From NCBI GenBank assembly GCA_019748195.1, contig JAIEPW010000011.1:124001-188000 (forward strand): a DNA stretch of 64,000 nt, written 5' to 3'. Source of the stretch: Bryobacteraceae bacterium (GTDB lineage: Bacteria > Acidobacteriota > Terriglobia > Bryobacterales > Bryobacteraceae). Positions 34,465 to 42,287 of the stretch are shown piece after piece; position 1 is the first letter of the stretch; every line of letters begins with the position of its first letter. The translations under genes and the position numbers were made by a program. Under the pieces are notes generated by a model that saw only the letters and a program-made list of their open reading frames with translations, made no database searches and was not told the DNA's origin.

Positions 34465-35817
34465 ATGATGCGTGTACTGTGGATTACAGAGTTTCCCGAG
34501 ATGTTGCCGGACGCCCCGCCGGACGTCGAGCGAGTCGTTGCCGCGGGCGGAGTGAATGGAATCGAAACCCTGCGCCAGCACGAGTTCCCGGTCGCGGTGC
34601 TGAGCGTGCCGGTGTCCGACTGGAACACCGCGGAACTGCTGGAAGAACTGATGCGGGTCCGCCCCTCGTGTGCCGTGCTGGTGCATGATCCCACGGCAAC
34701 CCTCGCGGACGCCGTCCGCCTCGCGCGGATGGGCGCCAGCCACGTTCTGGGCGAGATTCCGGCTCCGGAGGACCTGCAAATTCTGCTCGAGAGCCTGGCC
34801 GCCGGCCGCGCCCGGTCGCAGGACCCGGCGCGGGAACCTTGGCGGCGGCTGCTGGTGGGCGACAGCCCGGCGATGCTTCAGGTCGCCAATCTGGTCCGCC
34901 TGGTGGGAGAGCGGCGCTGCACGGTTCTGGTGACCGGCGAGACCGGAACCGGCAAGGAACTGGTGGCGCGCGCCCTGCACCTGGCCAGCGGGCGAGGCCA
35001 GCTCCCCATGATCGCCGTCAACTGTTCGGCGCTGCCGGAAAATCTCCTCGAGGCCGAACTGTTCGGCCACGTCAAGGGCGCCTTCACCGGAGCCTCCCAT
35101 ACCCGCATCGGCCGCTTCGAACAGGCCCACCGCAGCACCATCTTCCTCGACGAAATCGCTGACCTGCCCTACGAACTCCAAACCAAGCTGCTGCGGGTGC
35201 TGCAGGAACGCGAGATCCAGCGGCTGGGGAGCTCGGAAACCATCAAGATCGATGTTCGCGTGGTTGCCGCCTGCAACGTCGATCTCGCCGCCCGCGTCCG
35301 CCAAGGCAAGTTCCGGGAGGATCTGTACTACCGCCTGAACGTGGTTCCCATCGCCGTTCCGCCCCTGCGCGAACGCCTCTCCGACGTGCCTCTGCTGGTC
35401 ACGTACTTTCTCGAAAAGATCTGCCGCCAGGAAGGCATCCCGGAACGCCGCATCACCCGCGAGACGTTGCACCGGCTGGCGCGCTACTCCTGGCCGGGCA
35501 ACGTACGGCAGTTGGAAAACGCCGTCGAGATGGCCATTGCCCTATCCGGCGATCGCGACATCCTGTTCCCCTCCGACTTCCCGCTGCCGCTCGTTGTCGG
35601 ACGCGAAAACACGGCTTTCTCCGAGCCCTCCGGTAACATCACCGTGCCGGAGGACGGGCTGGACTTCGAAACCGTCGTCGGCGCCATCGAGAAAAGCCTG
35701 CTGATTCAAGCCCTGGAGCGCGCCCGCGGCAACAAGAAAGCCGCCGCCGACCTGCTGCGCCTGAAACGAACGACCTTCGCGGCGAAACTCAAGAGCCTGG
35801 AGGAAATCGCCAGCTAG
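34465..35817 (+). CDS. sigma54-dependent activator with a degenerate receiver domain
   Basis: A 450-residue NtrC-type regulator. Residues 1-112 have a receiver-like alpha/beta pattern, but Ser47 (VAVLSVPV) sits where the phosphorylated Asp should be, the acidic pocket is WITEFPE and the conserved Lys site reads LGEIPAP. The AAA+ domain is intact: Walker A GETGTGKE (158-165), GAFTGA (205-210) for sigma54 contact, FLDEIADL, and the Arg finger region REDLYYRLNV. A Fis-type helix-turn-helix ends the chain (GNKKAAADLLRLKRTTFAAK). It should activate sigma54 promoters without classical phosphorylation. ATG 34465 is preferred; a TTG at 34399 is in frame upstream. Confidence 0.88.
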   Translation: MMRVLWITEFPEMLPDAPPDVERVVAAGGVNGIETLRQHEFPVAVLSVPVSDWNTAELLEELMRVRPSCAVLVHDPTATLADAVRLARMGASHVLGEIPAPEDLQILLESLAAGRARSQDPAREPWRRLLVGDSPAMLQVANLVRLVGERRCTVLVTGETGTGKELVARALHLASGRGQLPMIAVNCSALPENLLEAELFGHVKGAFTGASHTRIGRFEQAHRSTIFLDEIADLPYELQTKLLRVLQEREIQRLGSSETIKIDVRVVAACNVDLAARVRQGKFREDLYYRLNVVPIAVPPLRERLSDVPLLVTYFLEKICRQEGIPERRITRETLHRLARYSWPGNVRQLENAVEMAIALSGDRDILFPSDFPLPLVVGRENTAFSEPSGNITVPEDGLDFETVVGAIEKSLLIQALERARGNKKAAADLLRLKRTTFAAKLKSLEEIAS

Positions 35818-35842
35818 CCCGGCGTTCCGGCAGAATAAGGGG

Positions 35843-36298
35843 ATGTCCGACCGCTTCCGGTACTACCTCCGCGTCCGCTACGGCGAATGTGACGCTCAGA
35901 AAGTCGTTTTCAACCCGCGCTACGCCGACTACATCGACCTTGCGGTCACCGAGTTCTTCAAGGCCCTCGGCCACGGGCAATCGCTGCTCAACGGCGAGTT
36001 CGACTTCCAGCTTGTGAAGCAGACCATCGAGTGGAAAGCCTCCGCCCGCTTCGATCAGGTGCTCGAGCTCTCGCTTCAAACCGCGCGGCTGGGCAACACA
36101 TCCTTCACTGTCGCCACCGATTTCCGCATCGCCGGAGAAGATCGTGTCATCGTTGCCGCGGAAACCGTCTACGTCCTGGTGGACGCCGAAAGCCTTCAGA
36201 AGATGACCATCCCGCCGCACTTGCGCGAGGCGCTGGAAAAAGGCGCGCCCGGCGCCGTGACCGACCACGCGGCTTACCGCGTCGCCGCCCCCGCCTGA
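35843..36298 (+). CDS. 4-hydroxybenzoyl-CoA thioesterase-type hotdog protein
   Basis: A 151-residue thioesterase of the YbgC/4-HBT type. YYLRVRYGECDAQKVVFNPRYADYID contains the catalytic Asp (ECDAQ-x-V-x-F-N-P-R-Y), and FFKALGHGQSLL plus IEWKASARFDQVLELSLQTARLG complete the hotdog fold. It hydrolyses an acyl-CoA to the free acid; the chain type is unknown. It stands 25 nt after the sigma54 regulator and 43 nt before gatB on the same strand. Confidence 0.87.
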   Translation: MSDRFRYYLRVRYGECDAQKVVFNPRYADYIDLAVTEFFKALGHGQSLLNGEFDFQLVKQTIEWKASARFDQVLELSLQTARLGNTSFTVATDFRIAGEDRVIVAAETVYVLVDAESLQKMTIPPHLREALEKGAPGAVTDHAAYRVAAPA

Positions 36299-36326
36299 TT
36301 CCGGCGGCGCGCCGCCGCTCGCCTCG

Positions 36327-36332
36327 TATAAT
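36327..36332 (+). promoter_or_regulatory. perfect -10 box just before gatB
   Basis: TATAAT lies 9 nt before the ATG of gatB (36342). Transcription starting about 7 nt after it would begin at about 36339-36340, leaving practically no leader, so gatB may be translated from a leaderless mRNA. No good -35 box is seen at the right distance; a GC-rich palindrome (36303-36316) lies there instead. Confidence 0.4.
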
Positions 36333-36341
36333 GTGGGGGAT

Positions 36342-37817
36342 ATGTCCACCTCCGCGCCGGTCCTCGCCGATCCGGCGGTGATCGCGAAATACGAACCGGT
36401 GATCGGACTGGAAGTTCACGTCCAGATCGGCACGCGCACCAAGATTTTCTGTGCCTGCCCCACCGGCTTCGGCGCGCCTCCGAACACCAACGTCTGCCCC
36501 GTCTGCCTGGGAATGCCCGGCGCTCTCCCGGTGCTGAACCGCCGCGCCGTCGAAATGGCGGTTCAGGCTGCGCTCGCGCTCGAATGCCGCATCAACCCGT
36601 ACTCCCGGCTTGCCCGGAAAAACTACTTCTATCCCGATCTGCCCAAGGGCTATCAGATCTCCCAATACGATCAACCCCTGGCCGGGCACGGCGGCATCGA
36701 AATCCTCACCGGCGGCAGCCCCAAGCGCATCGGCATCACGCGCGCTCACCTCGAGGACGACGCCGGCAAGAGCATCCACGACGGCTTCTCCGACAGCGAT
36801 CGCTACACCTACGTCGACCTCAACCGCTCCGGCACTCCCCTGATCGAGATCGTCAGCGAGCCGGACCTCCGCTCCTCCAGCGAAGCCTATGACTACCTCA
36901 CCGCGCTCAAGGAGATCCTGCAATTCATCGGCGTCTCGGACTGCGACATGGAAAAAGGCAACCTCCGCTGCGACGCCAACGTCAGCGTGCGGCTCCGCGG
37001 CGCGCCCCGGTTCGGCACCAAGGCGGAGGTGAAGAACCTGAACTCGTTCCGCTTCCTGAAAGCCGCCCTCGATTACGAAATCGCGCGGCAGGTGGCCGTC
37101 CTCGAAGGCGGCGGGACGGTGGTTCAGGAAACGCGCCTCTACAACCCCGACACCGGCGAAACCGTCAGCATGCGCGGCAAGGAACATGCGCACGACTACC
37201 GCTATTTCCCCGAGCCCGACCTCGCTCCGCTCCGCATCAGCCCTGAGTGGCTGGAGGAGCTCCGGTCCGCCATGCCGGAGCTCCCCGCCCGCCGCCGCCG
37301 GCGGTTCCTTGCCGATTACGGCCTCCGCGAATACGACGCCGGCGTGCTCACCCAGTCTCGCGACTTGAGCGACTACTTCGAACAGGCCGCGGCCGCCGCC
37401 GGCGATCCCCGTCTGGCCGCCAATTGGATCATGGGCGACCTCGCCGGACTGCTCAAGCACGCAGGCAAGGAAATCGCCGATTCCCCCGTCAGCGCGGCGC
37501 ACCTCGGCGAGTTGCTCTCCTTGATCGCCAGGGGCAGCGTGACCTCCAAGCTCGCCAAGGAGATCCTGCCCAGGATGTTCGAATCCGGCGAGGGCCCCCA
37601 TGCGATCATGGAGCGCGAGGGTCTGGAGACGATCACCGATTCCGGCGAGCTGGAGCGGATCGTCGCCCAGGTGATTGCCGCCAACCCCAAACAAGTGGAA
37701 CAATATCGCGGGGGCAAGGCGTCTGTACTAAGCTTTTTCATGGGGCAAGTGATGAAAGCCACCCGAGGCCAGGCCGACCCCGCCGCTGTCACCGGACTTT
37801 TGAAGGAGAAACTGTAG
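36342..37817 (+). CDS. gatB: Asp-tRNA(Asn)/Glu-tRNA(Gln) amidotransferase subunit B
   Basis: A 491-residue GatB. YEPVIGLEVHVQIGTRTKIFC, CPVCLGMPGALPVLN (zinc-site Cys pair), YFYPDLPKGYQISQYDQPL, then LEDDAGKSIHD and YVDLNRSGTPLIEIVSEPD are the family signatures; the YqeY-like tail domain (about 340-491) binds tRNA. With GatA and GatC it phosphorylates and amidates misacylated Glu-tRNA(Gln) or Asp-tRNA(Asn). gatA and gatC are not adjacent here. A GTG at 36333 is also in frame. It is followed 3 nt later by a methyltransferase gene. Confidence 0.96.
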   Translation: MSTSAPVLADPAVIAKYEPVIGLEVHVQIGTRTKIFCACPTGFGAPPNTNVCPVCLGMPGALPVLNRRAVEMAVQAALALECRINPYSRLARKNYFYPDLPKGYQISQYDQPLAGHGGIEILTGGSPKRIGITRAHLEDDAGKSIHDGFSDSDRYTYVDLNRSGTPLIEIVSEPDLRSSSEAYDYLTALKEILQFIGVSDCDMEKGNLRCDANVSVRLRGAPRFGTKAEVKNLNSFRFLKAALDYEIARQVAVLEGGGTVVQETRLYNPDTGETVSMRGKEHAHDYRYFPEPDLAPLRISPEWLEELRSAMPELPARRRRRFLADYGLREYDAGVLTQSRDLSDYFEQAAAAAGDPRLAANWIMGDLAGLLKHAGKEIADSPVSAAHLGELLSLIARGSVTSKLAKEILPRMFESGEGPHAIMEREGLETITDSGELERIVAQVIAANPKQVEQYRGGKASVLSFFMGQVMKATRGQADPAAVTGLLKEKL

Positions 37818-37820
37818 AGA

Positions 37821-38561
37821 GTGGAAGCACTGGAAAAGCTGTTCGGAGCGTTGCCGCGTCAAGCGCCGGGCAGCGAAGCCTCCACCCTGCGAGCCATCCG
37901 GCGCCTGCCGCCTCCCCGCGCCGGCGCGCGCATTCTGGACGTCGGCTGCGGCAAGGGCCGCCAGACGATCCAACTGGCGCGCCACTACAAGGCTCCCGTC
38001 ACCGCCGTCGATGTCAACGCCAATTACCTGCGGGAACTGGAGCTGTCCGCCCAGGAAGCCGGACTCTCCAAGCTGATCCAGACGCGCCGCGCCTCCATGG
38101 AGCAGTTGGATTACTCCGCCAACAGCTTCGATGTGATCTGGTGCGAGGGCGCCATCTATCACCTCGGCGTCACCAAGGCCCTCACCCAGTGGTCGCCCAT
38201 GCTGCGCTATCGCGGCGCCATCGCGTTCACGGAATTGAGCTGGCTGAAGGATGACATCCCGCACGAAGCGAAGCTCTACTGGGCGCGCCATCACCAGGAA
38301 ATGACCACGGTGAACATGAACCGGCGCAAGGGCGAGGCGGCCGGCTTCGAAGTGATCGATCACTTCCCCCTGCCCGCCGCCGACTGGTGGACGGAATACT
38401 ATACGCCGCTCGAAGCCCGCATCGCGGAGCTGAAGCCGGAAGCCGAGAAATCGCCGGAATTGGCGGCAGCCATCGCGGAAGCGGAAAAAGAAGTGGAGCT
38501 TTGCCGCAAGCACGGCGAGACCTACGGGTACGTGTTCTACCTGCTGCGCCGGCTCTCGTAG
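37821..38561 (+). CDS. class I SAM-dependent methyltransferase
   Basis: A 246-residue cytosolic methyltransferase. ARILDVGCGKGRQTIQLARH is motif I, VTAVDVNANYLREL motif II with the ribose-binding Asp, and YSANSFDVIWCEGAIYHLGV motif IV. The C-terminal third is helical and charged, with FPLPAADWWTEYYTPLEARI. The nucleophile is unknown; the small-molecule ubiquinone-biosynthesis-type fold is the nearest match. It starts with GTG 3 nt after gatB, so the two are co-transcribed, although a functional link is not evident. Confidence 0.82.
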   Translation: MEALEKLFGALPRQAPGSEASTLRAIRRLPPPRAGARILDVGCGKGRQTIQLARHYKAPVTAVDVNANYLRELELSAQEAGLSKLIQTRRASMEQLDYSANSFDVIWCEGAIYHLGVTKALTQWSPMLRYRGAIAFTELSWLKDDIPHEAKLYWARHHQEMTTVNMNRRKGEAAGFEVIDHFPLPAADWWTEYYTPLEARIAELKPEAEKSPELAAAIAEAEKEVELCRKHGETYGYVFYLLRRLS

Positions 38562-38585
38562 GGTCTCGTTTATCCTCAACGCGCC

Positions 38586-40139
38586 TCACCGTTTCTTCAA
38601 CGGCGGGGCAGCCACGTACGAAGAGTCCCGCGGCTGGGATTCGGCGAACTGGTCCTCGTCCTGCAGATCCTTCCTCAGCCGCGCCAGCTCCCGCTTCAAA
38701 GCCGCGACAATCTTCCGCGCCCCGGCATCGTTGTAGATGTTGTGCATCTCCGCCGGATCCCGCACCAGGTCATAACACTCCCACTGATCTTTTTTCCAGA
38801 AGTAAATCAGTTTGTGCGTAGTGGTGCGTACACCGTAGTGAGTGCGCGTATTGTGGTCGCCCGGATCGTGATAATACCGGTAGTACATCGAACGCCGCCA
38901 GTTGCCGGGCTTGTTTCCCTTCCAGACCGGGAGCAGGCTCACGCCCTGCATGTCCGGCGGTATGGGCGCCCCCGCCAGATCGAGGAACGTCGGAGCGAAA
39001 TCGCAGTTGATCCCGATCGCATCCGATACGCCGCGGGCCCGGATCTGGCGCGGCCAGCGAACCACGAACGGCATTCGAAGCGACTCCTCGTACATGAATC
39101 GCTTATCGAACAGGCCGTGCTCCCCAAGGAAGAATCCCTGGTCGCTGGTGTAGATCACCACCGTGTCCTCGCGTAATCCGCTGGAATCGAGCCAATCGAG
39201 CAGGCGCCCCACATTGTCATCCACGCTCTGCACGCACGCCAGGTAATCCCGCATGTAGCGCTGGTACTTCCAGTCTTCCAGCTCGCGCCCCGTCAGCGTC
39301 TTTCTCACGCCGTCGATCACGGTATCTACTTCCATGGGTTTCACCATCAGCCATTCCCGCGCCTCCGCGGCCGACATTCCCGGGGGCGGCGGCAGTTTCA
39401 GATCCCGGCGTGTCAGGTCGCGGAATACGGATTGTTGCTGCTCCCGGATCGCGTCGCTCCGTCCCGCGTAATCGTCGCGGAGATTCGCGGGCTCCGGGAT
39501 GCGCTGGTTCTCGAACATCTTCCGGTGCTTCTCGTCCGGCGTCCATTCCCGGTGCGGCGCCTTGTGGTGCGACATCACGAAGAACGGCTTCTCTCTGGGC
39601 CGGTTCTTCAAGGTCTCCAGGGTTAGATCGCAGATGATATCGGTGGCGTAGCCCTTGTAAACCGTCGACCCGTCTTTTTCGTACAGTGTGGGGTCGTTAT
39701 ACACGCCCTGCCCCGGCAGGATGTTCCAGTAATCGAAGCCCGTCGGATCGCTTCCCAGATGCCACTTCCCGATCATCGCGGTGTAATAGCCAGCTTGCTG
39801 AAGCAGCTTGGCCACGGTCTGCTGCGCTCCGTCAAAGCGGTTGAAAACCGGCACGCCGTTCCGGTGGCTGTACTTACCGGTCAGAAGGGTGGCGCGGCTC
39901 GGGGTGCAGATGGAATTGGTGACGAAGACGCGGTCCATGCGCAGGCCTTCGTTCGCGATCCGGTCCAGATGGGGCGTCCGGTTCACACGGCTGCCGTAGC
40001 AACTCATGGCCTGCGTGGTGTGGTCGTCGGTCATGAGGAACAGGATGTTGGGCCGCCTCTTCGCGGCCGCCAGGCCGCCGAACGGGCGCGACGCCAGCAG
40101 TGGCAGCGTAAGGAACGCCCGGCGGGAGGGAGTTTGCAT
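38586..40139 (-). CDS. exported sulfatase
   Basis: A 517-residue sulfatase with a Tat-type leader (SRRAFLTLPLLAS). The metal-binding start RPNILFLMTDDHTTQAMSCYG gives the DD pair, and NSICTPSRATLLTGKY holds the C-x-P-S-R motif whose Cys becomes formylglycine; IGKWHLGS and TSDQGFFLGEHG give further active-site residues. It removes sulfate from a sulfated polysaccharide or glycan. No maturase (anSME) gene is in the window. It converges on the methyltransferase gene with a 24-nt gap. Confidence 0.92.
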   Translation of the reverse strand: MQTPSRRAFLTLPLLASRPFGGLAAAKRRPNILFLMTDDHTTQAMSCYGSRVNRTPHLDRIANEGLRMDRVFVTNSICTPSRATLLTGKYSHRNGVPVFNRFDGAQQTVAKLLQQAGYYTAMIGKWHLGSDPTGFDYWNILPGQGVYNDPTLYEKDGSTVYKGYATDIICDLTLETLKNRPREKPFFVMSHHKAPHREWTPDEKHRKMFENQRIPEPANLRDDYAGRSDAIREQQQSVFRDLTRRDLKLPPPPGMSAAEAREWLMVKPMEVDTVIDGVRKTLTGRELEDWKYQRYMRDYLACVQSVDDNVGRLLDWLDSSGLREDTVVIYTSDQGFFLGEHGLFDKRFMYEESLRMPFVVRWPRQIRARGVSDAIGINCDFAPTFLDLAGAPIPPDMQGVSLLPVWKGNKPGNWRRSMYYRYYHDPGDHNTRTHYGVRTTTHKLIYFWKKDQWECYDLVRDPAEMHNIYNDAGARKIVAALKRELARLRKDLQDEDQFAESQPRDSSYVAAPPLKKR

Positions 40140-40185
40140 GATCTTGATAATTTAGCGAACGCCGCACCGATGCGGGGCTCGCCCG

Positions 40186-40334
40186 GAGCTACTTCTTCAA
40201 CACGGCCGCCTCAACCTCCGCGACAGTCGACCGTGAAGCACGCACGCATGGAAGCAGATGGACACATTCGCGTGATCCGCTGTGCTGATGGCGAGCGGCC
40301 CCGGAAAGCGCAACGGGAACAGACGGGTGCGTGA
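40186..40334 (+). pseudogene. frameshifted C-terminal remnant of a DUF421 gene
   Basis: Frame 1 (40186-40224) reads ELLLQHGRLNLRD, matching the end of the DUF421 linker, and after a frame change at 40225-40232 the frame at 40233 reads VKHARMEADGHIRVIRCADG with TGA at 40332-40334. The intact DUF421 protein at 8295-8819 has VKHARLESDGHISVIR at the same place. The membrane-spanning first part of the gene is absent; the sulfatase start region takes its place. The remnant shows a second DUF421 locus that has decayed. Confidence 0.65.
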
Positions 40335-40345
40335 ATCCTGTCATC

Positions 40346-40729
40346 TCACTCAGCGTCGGTGATGCTGAGTATGTTGCCATCCGGATCCGGAAACCACGCC
40401 ACTCGCCCTTTGCCGCCCGGCAACGACAAAACGCCCATTTCGTCATGCGGAAAACCCGGGAACAGCAGAAACGCCACGCCCTTCCCGGCGAGCGCCCGTA
40501 CCGTCCCCTCCACGTCCGCAACCACGAAGCCGAGCATCGTGTGTCCATGCGGCGTGAAGTCGGGAACGGCGGCAATGTGGATCGCCGTGTTGCCTGCTTC
40601 CAGGACCACCGCCTGGTCGTCCTCTCGGCGCAAGGTGAGCCCCAGCGTATCGCGATAGAAACCCCTTGCCCGATCTCGATCTCGCGTGCAGACCACCACC
40701 ACGGGCTTCGCGGATGCCAGAATTCCCAT
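40346..40729 (-). CDS. VOC family protein (single glyoxalase-like domain)
   Basis: A 127-residue VOC protein: KPVVVVCTRDRDRARGFYRDTLGLTL, then VVLEAGNTAIHIAAVPDF, HTMLGFVVADVEGTVRAL and VAWFPDPDGNILSITD. The metal-ligand positions are partly kept, with Asn in DPDGNIL where active metalloenzymes often carry Glu, so a binding or resistance role is possible instead of catalysis. It stands alone, convergent with the DUF421 remnant. Confidence 0.82.
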   Translation of the reverse strand: MGILASAKPVVVVCTRDRDRARGFYRDTLGLTLRREDDQAVVLEAGNTAIHIAAVPDFTPHGHTMLGFVVADVEGTVRALAGKGVAFLLFPGFPHDEMGVLSLPGGKGRVAWFPDPDGNILSITDAE

Positions 40730-41107
40730 AATTCCCCTTTCTTGTTACCGCACCAAAATACGAAGGCCGCGTCGGGTCGGCGCGGCCGGTGAACACAGCA
40801 GCAATAAGAAAGCCGCGCGGGTATGCGCGGCTTCAGTGGCTATCGTAGGCGATGGACTCTCGCGTGTCAATGTGCTGTCCATCGGCGTTGAGTAGCGTAC
40901 ATCGCCAGAACGTCTGCCACTCCCTCACGGTCGTGACGCCTTATCGTGCGATCGCCGCAAATATCGCGGCACTGCGCAATGAGAGCCACAAGCGTGAGCA
41001 AGTGGCAAACCACGCCTACGAGGTACCCCCGCGGAGAGAGTACCTTGAGCCCCGACCGCGAAACGGTTCCCCGAAACCCCGCCTCTACCTTCCGGGAGAC
41101 CGCCACC
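40730..41107. other. 378-bp divergent spacer with two hairpins
   Basis: Between the VOC gene and the DUF2231 gene. GGCCGCG (40765-40771) pairs with CGCGGCC (40781-40787), and AAGCCGCGC (40810-40818) pairs with GCGCGGCTT (40825-40833). On the minus strand the second hairpin is followed by TTCTTATT, so it may terminate a short minus-strand transcript. No convincing gene was seen in the rest. Confidence 0.5.
40810..40833 (-). terminator. terminator-like hairpin in the VOC/DUF2231 spacer
   Basis: A perfect 9-bp stem with a 6-nt loop, followed on the minus strand by TTCTTATT. It lies upstream of the VOC gene start, so it would end a transcript entering from the right; no gene for such a transcript is recognised, which leaves a small RNA or attenuation as possibilities. 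Confidence 0.5.
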
Positions 41108-41599
41108 ATGGAGAGCAGAGCCAAGCTGTTCGGACACGCGCTGCATCAGCAGTTGATCGTTTTTCCGCTGGGATTGCTGGGAACCGCCGTAATCTTCGAT
41201 CTGATGACGCTATTCCTCGACAATCCGCGCTGGACGGAGATCGCCTTTTACATGATCGGCGCGGGCATTGTCGCCGGCCTGCTTGCCGCGATCTTCGGGA
41301 CCATCGACTACCTGGCGATTCCGCAAGGCACCCGCGCCAAGCGCATCGGGGCGATGCATGGCATCGGCAACGTGGTGGTGATGCTGCTGTTCGGCGCAAG
41401 CTGGCTGCTCCGCTGGAACGATCCCTCCAGCCCGCCCACCGGGGCATTCGCCACGTCCTACGCGGGTTTTGGGCTGGCTGCCTTTACCGGATGGCTGGGG
41501 GGCGAATTGGTGGATCGGCTGGGCGTAGGCGTCGACGAAGGCGCCCACCTGGATGCGCCCAATTCCCTCAGCGGCCGCCCCGCGCGGTCAGAAGGTTGA
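41108..41599 (+). CDS. DUF2231 membrane protein
   Basis: A 163-residue protein with four membrane segments. The start FGHALHQQLIVFPLGLLGTAVIFDL carries the His-rich first helix typical of DUF2231 (H-x-x-L-x-x-F-P), followed by IAFYMIGAGIVAGLLAAIFGTIDY, AMHGIGNVVVMLLFGASWLL and the end AAFTGWLGGELVDRLGVGVD. The function of the family is unknown; conserved His residues suggest haem or metal binding in the membrane. ATG 41108 with a GGGAGA about 8 nt upstream is the likely start. The stop lies in the palindrome GTTGAC-AAA-GTCAAC. Confidence 0.8.
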   Translation: MESRAKLFGHALHQQLIVFPLGLLGTAVIFDLMTLFLDNPRWTEIAFYMIGAGIVAGLLAAIFGTIDYLAIPQGTRAKRIGAMHGIGNVVVMLLFGASWLLRWNDPSSPPTGAFATSYAGFGLAAFTGWLGGELVDRLGVGVDEGAHLDAPNSLSGRPARSEG

Positions 41600-41609
41600 C
41601 AAAGTCAAC
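41595..41609. promoter_or_regulatory. 15-bp palindrome, possible operator
   Basis: GTTGAC AAA GTCAAC is a perfect inverted repeat with a 3-bp centre. It overlaps the DUF2231 stop codon and lies about 145 bp upstream of the secreted pair starting at 41754, a position suited to a regulator binding site. No matching copy was noticed elsewhere in the window. Confidence 0.3.
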
Positions 41610-41718
41610 GATTATAGTGGACAACGTGTCGCTGTCACATTCTGTCCAATCATTGTGTCACGGCTACACACAGCGGCGGTCAGCTAAGGCATAAGTCGTT
41701 TATTTTCAATATTCCAAG

Positions 41719-41735
41719 TTGGCAGTAGTCCTGCG
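41719..41735 (+). promoter_or_regulatory. possible sigma54 -24/-12 promoter
   Basis: TTGGCAGTAGTCCTGCG keeps the GG and GC dinucleotides 10 bp apart (41721-41722 and 41733-41734), as in sigma54 promoters. The predicted start site would be about 41746, only 8 nt before the ATG at 41754, which is short. A sigma54 activator is encoded at 34465-35817. Confidence 0.25.
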
Positions 41736-41753
41736 TGGAGCGTATTGGAATTC

Positions 41754-42287
41754 ATGCGACTGGCTGCCGCAGTTCTTGCCCTGACCGCCCTGCCGGGGTT
41801 CGCGTCGACGCTCGAAAAGCTTTCGAGTGACGATTTGATGCGCAAATCGACCGAGATTGTGCGCGCCCGAGTGGTGGGCGGTCCCGTGGGAATTGTCCGC
41901 AAAGGCATGATTTATAGCCAGTTCCGCCTTCAGGTGACGGAAGTCCTGAAGGGCGCCGCCAAGACCGGTTTGGATGTCGCGGTGCCGGGCGGAGTCACGC
42001 AGGGGTTGCGGCAAACCGTTACGGGCGCGCCCACGCTGGAAGCCGGCCAGGAATACGTGTTTTTCCTGTGGACCAGCCGTACCGGCTGGACGCAGATTAT
42101 TGGATTGTCGCAGGGATTGTTCACGGTGAAGGCGGACGCCTCCGGCGCGATCAAGCTGAGCCGTCCGGCGTCGCAGGAGGCGATGCTGGATGCGAAGACG
42201 GGCCGGCTGGCGCCGGATACGCCGGTGGAGATGATGCTGGACGAGGTCCGGGCGCGACTGGCGGCGATGGCGAAGGACGTGAAGTGA
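41754..42287 (+). CDS. secreted hypothetical protein upstream of the metzincin
   Basis: A 177-residue protein with signal peptide MRLAAAVLALTALPGFA. The mature part starts STLEKLSSDDLMRKSTEIVRARVVGG and has a small beta barrel-like pattern, SQFRLQVTEVLKGAAKTGLDVAVPGG, then YVFFLWTSRTGWTQIIGLSQGLF. This resembles acidobacterial secreted proteins that precede matrixin-like proteases, but no function is known. The stop overlaps the ATG of the metzincin gene (TGATG, 42285-42289), so the two are translationally coupled and may form a protein pair, for example protease and inhibitor or substrate (inference). A TTG at 41745 is in frame. Confidence 0.7.
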   Translation: MRLAAAVLALTALPGFASTLEKLSSDDLMRKSTEIVRARVVGGPVGIVRKGMIYSQFRLQVTEVLKGAAKTGLDVAVPGGVTQGLRQTVTGAPTLEAGQEYVFFLWTSRTGWTQIIGLSQGLFTVKADASGAIKLSRPASQEAMLDAKTGRLAPDTPVEMMLDEVRARLAAMAKDVK

